This document shows positions 11,011-22,400 of a DNA stretch of 64,000 nucleotides, in pieces (the stretch's first letter is position 1; the number at the start of each line of letters is the position of its first letter). A program made the position numbers and the translations under genes. Where the stretch lies: assembly GCF_000003815.2 (NCBI RefSeq), contig NC_049986.1, positions 17,677,192 through 17,741,191 on the forward strand. The letters run 5' to 3'. This DNA is from Branchiostoma floridae. Lineage: Eukaryota > Chordata > Leptocardii > Amphioxiformes > Branchiostomatidae. The notes under the pieces were generated by a model. That model saw only the letters and a list, made by a program, of their open reading frames with translations. It made no database searches and was not told where the DNA came from.

Positions 11011-12143
11011 TTCTTACAAAATTTAAAGCTCCACTGTCCAGTGTCTTAGATATTCGATATATATATTATGCATCACCCAAGACTCCTTATATCTGCCGGA
11101 AAAGTATGACCATACGAAATGAAAATGCATGACCTCCCTGCTGCCTTGTTACGTGTTTTTACAACTTCGTGTCCTGAAGGCATGCGTGTAAGGTAAGAGT
11201 AGTCAGGTGTAATGATAATTCAATTGTATGATTGTGCTGACATGCAAAGCCCCCTGCAGTTTGCCCATGTGTAAGTATAATTTTGTTGTCTGCACATTCA
11301 GTGTCATTGACCTTGTTGTCAGAACTGTAAGTTACAAATGTGAAAATTCTGAGGGTTGAATTAAGAGAACCTTTTCCAAACTGACCCTCTGCCCCCAATT
11401 TAGCTAATGCTGGGGAATCCGTCATCATCATCATCCATCAATATCACACATTAGAGAGTTGACAAATAAAATGTTACATCATACTAAACATTAGTACTTA
11501 CTAAGAAACGTGATCAGACTTAGAAACTTGGTTAACGAGTGCAATGGCCTCGCATGTTTTGGACATGGGATTTTTCAAATTAAATTGTCCTTAGCCAAAT
11601 TTTGATGGTCACTGGACATAGGAACACTGTTAACTTTGAGCACTGGACTGTCATCCCAGCATTACAATGATACTGTACATTGAAAAATACTTCACCGACA
11701 TAACAGAAATAGCAAAAACTCTGTGATGCAGCAGTACAAAGCTTTATTTATTACAATTAATTAAACATTGGCAAGTCCAGTGTGTGATTTACTTCATAAT
11801 GTGCCTCAGCTGCTTCTACATTGTATAGACTTGATGCACATATTAAAAAAAGGTTCCAACTGTCCTTTGGAGAAAAGCTGCAGAGTAATACAGTAAACAG
11901 TTATGATTTACTGGTACTATCTTTAGTGACAGCTCAAGGGCCAAGAGGAATATGGTCACCATTGACAGTATTCTTGATACTTGCATTTGGTCCATGTAAA
12001 GATAGTTAGAAGGATCGGCAAGGTAAAAGTTTGACAGTCAGTGTACTAGAGAAAATGTTTTCTGTTGTGTTAAATGCATCCCTCTCAACAATTCTGCAGG
12101 AAAGGACTGAACAAGGTCAAGGTCAAACTTACCAGCATAGAAC
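11011..12143. other. Intergenic and 5' region of the MIF4G gene
   Basis: The left part is weakly similar to 7230-7450 (end of the segmental duplication). A possible acceptor CTGCAG at 12093-12098 may lead into the 5' UTR of the MIF4G gene. No other gene seen. Confidence 0.4.
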
Positions 12144-14449
12144 ATGAGCAGCAGAAGACAGCTGGAACAGACTGCTGATCCCCCAAGACTGCCCAAACAT
12201 GCTCAGAAGAAGGAGGACAATTCTTCAAAAGTAAATAATGTCACAATATAGAAATAGATTTAGTCATCATCATCATTGTTCACCACTTATTTAATTTATC
12301 CAATAATATTATGTTAGTCAGAGTAGTAGTGTCCAGTACTTGACTACTTGACACAATGTGACACTGTTTAAAGCAGTGCATGTATTAAATATTAGATCCA
12401 TTCCTGGTATATATATATTTTGCATTTTGGTATTTTAACTTAAGTTTCATCATTGTAATATAAAAAGCATAAAAATTACATTTTAGACAGATTAAGTCAT
12501 AATAGGTTTATTTGTCTACACGATGTATCTCTATGATTTTCCAGGTGGAAGATAAGGACATGGCAGCCATCTTGGTTTCCATGGATACTGTAACCCTGGA
12601 GGATGCAGAGGCGGGATCGTTGTCATGGCAACTGACTGATGTAGTGATGCAGATGGAACAGTTCGCCTCCACTGGCGCTAAGCTAAAGGAACTTGTGAGA
12701 ACGACGTATAACAAGTCTCTGCAGGACCAGAACTTTGCCAGGGTGGGTGCACGGCTGTGTGGTGAGATGGCCACACACGAGGTGGACGGGGTTAAACTGA
12801 GGAGCGAAGTACTGACCAGATTACAGGTAAGGCTACTGGATGATAAAGTTTGGGATGCATCAATGTCATGAGTAGTCAAGTGGTTTGCAAGCCTGGCTCT
12901 GAATGTAGAATTTGGGAGTCTGAATCCTTGCTATTGTGGTTAACCCAAAATGCATGCTACTGTGAAGGGTTGCAACAAGACCTACCCACATACCATACCA
13001 AATAACATCACAATCCAGAGATTCTTAGGTTATGCTGACCACAAAATATGCTGGCCAAAGAAGCACAAACAAACACACACACATAAACAATGATAAGCAG
13101 GACTTTGTACAATTTCAGATCAATGTGTTGCAAGTTCTAAAAATTCTACAATTCTGCTTGCCACCACACCATAAAAGCCATTAAGTTGTTCAACAACATC
13201 TCAAATTCTTCCATAAAGTCTGTACTTCTTGTGTTTAATGGCTGTTTGTTTTTCCTGTAGGAAGACTATAAGAAGAAGGAATCCCTCCATACCAGTGACC
13301 AGGCAGTGTTCCTGGGGTTTGTGACACTTCTCTGTGAGCTGTTCGGTGTGTTACACATTAATGGGGAGCCAATGAAAGCATTAGTAGGGCCTGTATACGA
13401 CACACTGATGGAGGTAAGAGTCTGGACAACACTGTAGATATGTAGAGTATATTCTTTGTGTATGTGTGTGTAGGTTTTAGATTGTGTGTGTGCGCATGTT
13501 TGTGTGTATGTAGGTTTTTATGTGTGTATGTGTGTGTGTGAGCACATGTTTGTGTGTGTGCATGCAGTACATATCCATATTAGGGTAAAAACTTCTATGC
13601 AAAAGAAAAAAATCAGTTTTATTGATTACTTTACCAGCCACTGTCAGCGATATATCTCATGGTTATATATGGCAAAACATACATTTTTAATCTAAAACAT
13701 GTGTTGATTCAATTCCATTTTTCTCCCAGCTTCTCAGTACAAAGTGTGTATCAGATGATGAGGTGTTGTGCTGTACAATGCAGGTAAGATTTTTTAGTGT
13801 TTGATCATTTGTAATGCTGCCTGTCCCACAAAACGTCCTAGGCGAGAGTGAAGGAAATATACACGATCTGAAGCTCTAAAAATTCTCACCAATACAATTC
13901 CTTCTCTGAGTGTTAGGTACATTTCTAAACCTTTGCCACAGAGTTGTGAAATTTCTCCACCCAAATTCGAGAGCAATTACTTTTTGATACAACAGGCACA
14001 TCCTTTTCTGAACTTCTCATAGTAACATTGTGGGAGTCAAGGAAATATAACTAACCTGAAAGCTTTAAAAATTCTCACCAATAACATTCCTTCTCTGTGT
14101 TTTTAAAGCCTTGCATCAACGAGTTCTAAAATTTCTCCACTCAAATTCAAGAAACAAATTGTTTAAAAAGACACATTCTTGCCAGAACTTCTTGGAGTAA
14201 CATTGTTGTTGCATCTAATATCTACAGTTAGAACATATAGGCCAAACCCTGGAGCAGAGCGACCCCTCCCGCATGTCTGCCCTGATGGGGAAAGTCCGAG
14301 ACTGCGCGCTGGGGAAGGAGACAAGTCCGTTTGCGCGCTGCCTCATCATGGAGGTCGTGGAACGACATGCCAACAACTGGGAACCGCTTCCACAGGACGT
14401 GTCGGACTATTACAGCAGCACGTTGGAAAAACTCTTGAGTGAAAAATGA
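12144..14449 (+). CDS. MIF4G-domain protein, CTIF/MIF4GD family (five exons)
   Basis: Exons: 12144-12230, 12545-12826, 13261-13413, 13730-13783, 14228-14449. All junctions are GT-AG and every exon is phase 0, giving 265 residues. The ATG at 12144 follows an in-frame TAG at 12138, so the N-terminus is complete. Residues 1-60 look disordered and basic (MSSRRQLEQ...). From about residue 65 an all-helical MIF4G domain starts: SLQDQNFARVGARLC, then FLGFVTLLCELFGVL, then EVLCCTMQLEHIGQTLEQ, then IMEVVERHANNWEPL near the end. MIF4G domains bind eIF4A/eIF3-type partners and connect mRNA-bound proteins to translation. The C-terminal block resembles CTIF (cap-binding-complex translation factor) more than MIF4GD/SLIP1, but the short length is MIF4GD-like. 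It is convergent with TTC23. Confidence 0.87.
13455..13565. repeat. (TG)n-rich microsatellite
   Basis: Interrupted GTGTGTATG/TGTG tract in the intron after the third MIF4G exon. The short Cys/Val frame across it is an artefact. Confidence 0.8.
13845..14200. repeat. Two-copy tandem duplication in MIF4G intron
   Basis: Two diverged copies of about 185 bp. Shared blocks include AAGGAAATATA, CTCTAAAAATTCTCACCAAT, ATTCCTTCTCTG and CAGAACTTCT-type ends. They run up to about 28 bases before the last exon. Confidence 0.7.
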
Positions 14450-16261
14450 TTTTAAATCTTCATCATTGCATCAGCCAATATGCATAGAAGCTCTCACAGA
14501 AAGGAAAAAGACTAGTAGATATATCTAGATACATTGTAGACATAACCCTTCTGTCATAGGTGATAGGGCAATAGCACAACAGGTCAACCCTACTCTTCTT
14601 GATAAGTGTGTTGGGTTCTTGGTACATGTATATGTACTAGATACTTAGACTGAACACAAAAAAGCTTCACAAATCATGTAGTATTGACATGCATTTAATC
14701 AGAAATCTGAACTAACTAATCCGTAAATAGTTCCATCAGGTTGGTAGATCAATTGAACAAAGTCTTCTTTGAGCACAACCTTCTTTCTTTGACTTTGACT
14801 TTCTTCCGTAAACGTTTTGACGGCTATCTGTAGCCTTTATTCAGTACAAAATAAAGTACTGAAGGCGACATATTGTACTGTTGAAGGCAACAGACAGTCG
14901 TCAAAATGTTTACAGGAGAATTAAAATTTGTTCAATTGAACTAACTAATGTTTCACCTTTTAGACAGGTTTTTGCTTTAACTTACAATGTACTCAGACTG
15001 TAGCTAACATTACATGATAAAATATACATATACAAAGACATACAAAATGTAGGCTATACCATAAGGTGACTCAAAACAATGTACATGTTATAACACATAA
15101 ACGTAGGAACCTATTAACAACTTTAAGCTTAACTTCCTTGAAGCTGTTAAGAAGTAAAGTCTTCAAAATGCTGAGAAACATTTAACACAATATCTGTTCT
15201 ACGGCCCTGTACAAGGGTTCCTTACAGATTGCACTTGACTTTCCATGGCTGCTCTTTAGATAAAAAAAGAAACACACCACCTGACTACAAGTACATTTAG
15301 GTGATTTGTGTTGCTTAGTTTTTGGAATGCATCAGTCTAGAAAAAGCCATCTGATTGGACAACAGCCCATATGGCTAACAGCTGCCAGAAGATTGTATTT
15401 TCTTAAAATAGAATGATGATTATGTTTTATCCAATGTTGCAGTAATTTTTAAGTAATACATTATCATGATAAAAACAATAAAGGCTTTGTACAGATACAA
15501 TTGAACTACATGTAAATCTACATCTTATTTCTTTCACTATGAAAGTGACTTGTTACTCAAATTCTGTTTCTTGATGGTAAACACTACTACTAGCCTATTC
15601 GAGCTTCAGTTTGTTCCTCGGTTCCTTCGCCACGTTTTTGGAGGAAACAGTTGTTGGGGGACGGATGAATATTATGCATACAGGTGGTATTTGCAAGAAA
15701 CAGAATGTAAGCAACACCACTTTAAATAAGCATATGACACTCACATTCAGCTCCTAAGTATTCCTAACAATGCTTCATTTGTCCTTAAAGATACTAAATG
15801 ACAACATAAATGACCAGAGTACTAGACAGCTCCCACATAAGCTAGAAAAACGTATCATAGAGTCATCAAGATTTTATCCATCTTAGATATTGCTTTGACT
15901 TGTCTTATAACTTCATTTTCAACACCGTATATAATTCTTTGAGAAGATTCCTTTCATATTTTTACAGCAGTAAATTTCTATCATGTACATATTATTGATA
16001 CAATTTATTAATCTTAAATCCAGCTCTTTCTTGTAAACCTTGGAATGAAATGTTTAAATGTCTTTAGATCATAGTAAACACTAAAAATCAATTTCCACAG
16101 TTCCACAAAAAAAGTTGTCAGTTTTTTCATGATATGAGAGTCAACTTGGTGGGTAAATGAGTAAGAAAAGTTCATGTAATGTTTGTTGCACTTATTTTGT
16201 ACTTTTAATGGCTAATAAAGATGAGTGTGACAACAACATGGACAAGTCTTTATGACTTAAC
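14450..16261. other. Space between convergent genes
   Basis: Holds the 3' UTR of the MIF4G gene (AATAAA candidates at 14850, 15477 and 16214) and of TTC23 (AATAAA on the minus strand at 16008-16003). The MITE at 14748-14941 lies here. A minus-strand frame near 15595-15665 was not supported by an acceptor. Confidence 0.4.
14748..14941. mobile_element. MITE with GATCAATTGAACAAA ends
   Basis: Inverted ends GATCAATTGAACAAA / TTTGTTCAATTGAAC enclose about 195 bp. Inner bases also pair (CGTAAACGTTTTGACGGC with GTCGTCAAAATGTTTAC), so it folds into a long hairpin. Confidence 0.65.
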
Positions 16262-16410
16262 TATTCTCCAAGCAGACCCTAGGTGCCTTAGAGATAGTAT
16301 CAAAGCTGGCCATGGAGTATAGCCGGCACCCTCTGGTGCCCGTTTGACTCCCTTTGGCCGGCTTTGACACTATCTCTAAGGCACCGTAGGGTCTAATTGG
16401 AGACTATGAC
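16262..16410. mobile_element. Hairpin MITE in TTC23 3' UTR
   Basis: Near-perfect inverted arms: AGACCCTAGGTGCCTTAGAG plus ATAGTATCAAAGC, against their complement ending near 16400. The loop is about 40 bp. It starts 12 bases past the TTC23 stop, so it lies in the 3' UTR and could form a double-stranded stem in the mRNA (inference). Confidence 0.75.
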
Positions 16411-16421
16411 TTCACAGCTCC

Positions 16422-19400
16422 TCAGAACAATGCAGCCTTAAACCCTCCCAGCTGAGTGTTCCTCCCCACGATGGCTGAGAAGTGCGGCTTCTTGCTGTCT
16501 GTGGACGTTTGCTTGGCAGCTACAGAAGGAGTCCTGTGGGGTAGGGAAACACCTGATAAGTTAAACACAGAACAACTTACTGGAGATGGCAGACTTCATC
16601 CCTTTAAACATGCCCCCCTGACAGTGTATGGTAATGCTATAAACCCATACAAAAACGAGAATACTAGTAATAAATTATTCCCTCTGAGTGAAGTAATTAT
16701 CATAGTAAATAAAAACAATACAGACAGTGTTATAGAATCGGTGTTGTTCAATACTTTCAGCCCAATAAATTCACTTTAAAATCTATCAAGCAAATTTAGT
16801 ACGGACAAAATGAAAATCTTTCTCCGATCAAAAGACAAAACTTTGAACACTAGGGAAAATGTTGAAAAGTTACAATGTATGTGCCTTACTTTGTGATCAT
16901 ATCTATGAGCTGCTGTGTTGCCTTTGCCTTTTTGTGCCCGGCACCAAACAGGTTAGACTGGATCATGTGAGCCTGTGAGGAAAAAAACAAGGTTGTTTAG
17001 CAAGTTTTAAAGTCTTTTTTCAAGATCTCTACTTACCAGTATCAAAACAAGACAAAGGCTCTTGGCTTGCTAAACAAAATCTTCAAACATAGTATCCATC
17101 CATAGCTTGTTTAGTTGTGCTTTTCAATCAGAAAACAAACATTACAGAAAACATAACGCTCTCTCAAGTAAATACATCATGTATACAATTAAGAATACTA
17201 GTCACAAGGCAAAAAGTTCTGTAGACATTATACTCTTGTCTTCACTGTGACATCCCACCATGTCAAACCCTTGCAAGATGGGAACAATGGCGAGCGAGAC
17301 TTAACTGGATAGGGAGTGAGTCAGTGACTGCACTTAAAGTTATGTCAAGAAACACATTCACACTCAAAAAAACAGACTGAGAATGAGAGAGGACACCCCT
17401 GCACCTTCTTGAGGCTCTTGAGTGCCGGCTCCATCTTGCCCTGCGTGAGGCGGATGGTTCCGCTGAGCTGGTACGACTCGGCCACCTCCTCACTGTACTC
17501 ACCAAACGCCTCCATCTTGGGGCGCAGGTTAAACCGAAGGGCCTCCAGCGCTTCCTGACAGTATAGAAAAGAGACTTAAATGCCTGACCACTGGAAACTG
17601 TTTAGGGCTTGACAATGAGGTTTTGTAGACTGACTGTATAGGGACTCTATGGAGTCCGACCAGTGGGACAGAGCTCCTAGAGTCGTAAATATAGTCAGGA
17701 TAAATGTAAATGTAAATGGTAAACATTAACTATCTAATTAAGGATACCACAACTCACAAAGCCATATATAGGGGATGGATGATTTGGCAAATGAAGGAAA
17801 GAATTGATGATTGAATGCAGTGTATCTATGTGATAAATGGATGTCTTGAGGAATGGATGGATGGGAGGTACCACATCCTATATATGAAAGCCCCATATAA
17901 CACCTGAGTACAAAAATAGCAGCACAAGGCTGATCTCCAGGCAGATCTACCAGTGGCATAAGGAGTCTAGCTGGCCAAGGAGTGTTTTGTGGCTCAGAAC
18001 ACTCCTTGACCAGCTAAACTCCTTATACCCCCCTCACATTAGGCGAAAATCGATCGTAAGACGAGTCTGTGAGCTCTAAATTACAAGGAGGCATGAGCCT
18101 GCTGCCGACGAAGAAATGGCAGAGTTCCCCCCTTCCCATCAGGGTCATGCCTCCTCGTAATTTAGAGCTCGCAGACTCGTCGTCCGATCGATTTTCGCCT
18201 AATGTGAGGGGGGTATTATGCCACTGGTAGATCTGCCTGGAGATGGCATCACCCAGACTGCACAGCTGACCTCCTGTTTGCCCAGTAAAACAGACGAAAG
18301 TTGACTGATAGTGGTACACAGACTACACACATCTAATTACAAAATTAATGGCACAAAAGGCAGCACATAGAGCGCTCAGCTGACCTCCTGTTTGCCCATC
18401 CTGACCAGCAGCCTGCTTCGCTCGTCCTGCACCCGTAGTGTGTCCGGGTGGTGCGGCCCGTACGCCACCTGGTAGATACCCAGGCACTCTTCCAGGTATG
18501 TCTCCGCTGAGGCTGCACAGTACAGAACAACAGATGAAACTTTACTGCTGGATTAAAATAATACGTACGCAAATATAGGCAGCTTACTGAACAATGTCGT
18601 GTAATACATGTATGTTCTTGGGCTGCATTTTTAGAATTGTTGTGAAGTCTGCAGCTCGGGTGCCTTAGGAGAAATTGGGCTAGGATATGGTTTCTAGTCA
18701 GAATCATTCGTCATTAGTGAAACTTGGGAGAGAAAAACAAAAGACACTTTTACCCATTAGTTGGATCTATTACATTTTCATGACATTTTTGACTGGAGGA
18801 ATTTGCTTTCATTAACTGCCTAAACCAAAAGCTTTTGTGATGTTCAGTCCTTCTGAGGAAAATTCTACTCTTTTCTATTTTTTTAATCATAGTTTATGGT
18901 GCATTTTTACAGACTTGCACCATAGATAATCAATGATACTTGTCTGAGAATATACTGTACCTTCTCCCTCAGCAATGTTAGAGGCTGAATACGCCATGGC
19001 CAGAGCGTGCGCCGTTCTACCGATCTCCACACTCCCCGACTCGTAGCTCACTCCAGAGATAGAGTGGGCCTGTAGGAAGTACTCCACAGCTCTGTCATGA
19101 TCAGTGTCGTCTCCCTTACTCTGCTCTATCTGGGCACTTGTTAAGGATGAGGCTATAAACATGGATAACCCAACATATCCAAATCACAGAATATGAATAA
19201 GATTTTGTGTCAAACCAGACAGTCACTCAAAGAATGAATGAATACCGGTTGTACAATACAGATGAAGACTGAGTCCTTAACAAGGTAACAATTTGAAAAT
19301 GATACTGAAATTGATAGGATCAAAAAATTGGCGTGACAACCCCACTCCACTAGTAACTATTGATTCAGGAGAACAGACATTCATAATAAAGTTATTAAAG

Positions 19401-22400
19401 GAATGTAGGAATTGGAGCTTCAAGTAGTGATGAACAAGACTGTTTGACATCAGCTTTACTGAAATTTCCCCATCTCAAATTTTCTACACTGAAGACAACT
19501 GTCAGGTTTTATGGCTAAATACACCTTTCTCACGCGTTGGCCATCATAGATTGAAGAAGAGGTCAATGAGGCAAACAAACAAAACTTATTTCTAAAATCA
19601 GCTCCCATTTAGTTTTTCCCTAGACCACACAAATTTTCACAATATAAGATCAAATAATAAATATTATAACCAGTGTTATGCAGTGAAATATGTAGCAATT
19701 TAGACTCGCGTACTGATCCCATATTCCCTTAAGAGAGGCAAAATAAAAACATAATGATGCAAATATTTGACGGACCATGCAGCCATTATCTTATTGGTCA
19801 ATTTTCTAATTTCCATGCTATCATTGGTTGAACTACTTATTATGATGGACAGTCTTTTGTTTGCCTCATTGAACTCGTTTTAAATCTATCATGGCCGCCG
19901 CGTGATTGGTTACCAAATTTGTCTCAGACTCCTGATAAAGTTGGATCATTACATGAAGATGAAGATGACCTGACTAATAATAAAGGATACCCTTCCCAGG
20001 TCCTGGTACACAGGGATCAGCTGCACACTGTCTTCTCCATGGTTCTCCTTGATCAGATCCTCAGCCTAAACAAGACAACATCTTAAAGTCTAAGAATTTC
20101 ACATAATCAATAAGTTGATATCCTGACATCTACACAGCAACAACATTCAGAACCTATTTCCATTTTTAACCAAACTTCATATGATACCAAGATGAAAATA
20201 ATGTTTTACTATATGTGAAATACTAACGGCACTGAACTTTAATCCAACGCAACTTTAATCCAACACTTTTCAGAACCCATCTGTCAGTCAAAAACTAGCT
20301 CCGGTATGCAAATTCTTTTGAGTGCTTTACAAAACCAGTAAGGTATACGACTTAAAACCTTGTAAGTTTGAGCTCACAAAGATCGCATGTTGCAGCGACA
20401 AGTTAATCAATCTTCTGGTATGTTTTCATGCTGTTAATCAAGCTGTGGGAGGAGGGCAGCGACTGTAATTTCAAGCAACCCTACTCTTCGTCCTCACATT
20501 ACACATTAATCATCACAGTAAATATAGCGAAATATCAATAAACTGTCCATCCAACACAACCAACATGCCTTGAAGAGTCCCTCTTTAAAGTACAGGGCCA
20601 GGCTTTGTTACACAAATTCAGTGGAAATCCGAACACGCGCCATTTTGAATCATATTTCAGCACGCCCCTTCACCCCTATTTTTGAAAATGATCACATCCA
20701 AAGGCCAGTAGGACGGATCTCACTGGCGATACCAACAGCCCCACCTGGGGGACGTATTGTAGGGAGTTTGTACTACATGTTTTGCGAGTATATTTTTTGG
20801 GAACCATTCACAAACAACGTATTTTGCCACCATTTGCTAACCAAACAACGGATAGAAAGTTTCATAGAACGTCATAACTGTGTAGTAGAACAGCAGAAAG
20901 GATTTGCCGCTGGTTGATGCATTTTGGGGCCGTGTTTTGATCGCGGCTATCAGCAGTTTACCGACATGCCGATTTGCCAATTTAACCTAGAGTAAGTGCC
21001 TGCCGATTGATACAAATTTGTTGTTGTAAATATGAAATCCATAGATAAACAGCCTTGTTATATTATTGTGTTGGATTAAAGTTCCACTGGGAATAGAATC
21101 CCAAAGGACTTGCTATCAGTTACACTGTCTTTGAAATGTTATTTTCTCGTGACACAACAGAAAGTGGCAGACCAATGCATGTGTAGCAATGGCCGGGGAA
21201 ACATAGTAAACAATGCACTAAACAGTTTCCAGAATGCGCTAAGGCCATACCAATTTAATTTGTTGGTTCTCGGATTTTTTCAGAAAAAAGTTGGAGCGAC
21301 AGGGCGAAAAAAAAAAAAAAAAAAAAATGCAACAAGTCTGGATTCAGGTCCAGAGTTTCAGGTTGGTAATTCCAGACCTGAAACCATGGTATATGTGTGG
21401 CAGAATACTTATCCAGTTACAATTACATGAAAAATTTGCATGTAAGCATACATTTTATATTTAATTTCAACAATACAAATGCAAAATAATGTGCAGTATT
21501 ACAGAAGTACACACAGTAATAAAGCTTAACAGTTGTAATAAATCATCATAGTAAATCATTAACAACATTAAAAAACTTTTAAAAAGGTTGAAAAACTTTT
21601 TCAGCATAGTATAATGTCTAATGTATGTTAGCAACAACAACAAGAAAATGACTTCATTTCACCCAAAAAATAAAAGAGTGCCTGAAACATCTGATTCATT
21701 ATTCTCCTTGTGAAAGCTGCAGTTTAAGCAAAAAACGCTAGAGGCGTGCTCATTTGCATGAAATTGCATCTCATTTACATACTTGTGACTGGCTACATGG
21801 CGGCCATTTTGGTTTGCCGAATCGTCATTTTTCAGCACAAATTTCACGATCTATTGGTGGTTTTCGATGATTTACAACACAAAGGAAAACATAAGCAGGT
21901 GATAGTTGTTTTTGCATGTCCAGTACTTGTTTCAGAAGTTTTGTTTAACTGAGCCGAAGTTTGTCCAGCAACTTGTAGGTACCATGTAACTCTCACGAAC
22001 ATGCAAATGAGTTCTCATGAACATGCAAATAACCTCATGGATTTTTTTTTTTTTTTTTTGAAATTGGGAAAAATAGAAGCGGCGATTCCGAGAACCAACA
22101 AATTAAATTGGTATGGCCTAAAGCCCGCTTGTTTATTCATGGTTCAGTTTGGAATTTGCTGGAATGTGTTGGATTAAAGTTCAGTGCCGTTACATGCATT
22201 ACCTTTTCCATGAATCTTGCTGCCTTTGATGGGTTTTTGTCAGCAAGGTACAGCCTACAACGAAAACATGAAACATGATTACAATTCAATGAGGAGAAAT
22301 TATTCAAGGAAATTCCTAACATCAATATAAGGAGGGAAAGCAGTACAAACAGCACAAAAATAGCAGGCACAGTGATTGCTGCAGTTCATTACAGCATGAT

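Noticed and set aside
15590..15665. Possible minus-strand last exon ending KEPRNKLKLE-stop
   Set aside because: No convincing acceptor upstream, and TTC23 already has a phase-consistent final exon.
18887..19162. TTC23 exon starting at the upstream AG (19146, giving ASSLTSAQ)
   Set aside because: Phase mismatch with the preceding exon; the AG at 19130 gives LGR|IEQSKG in frame.
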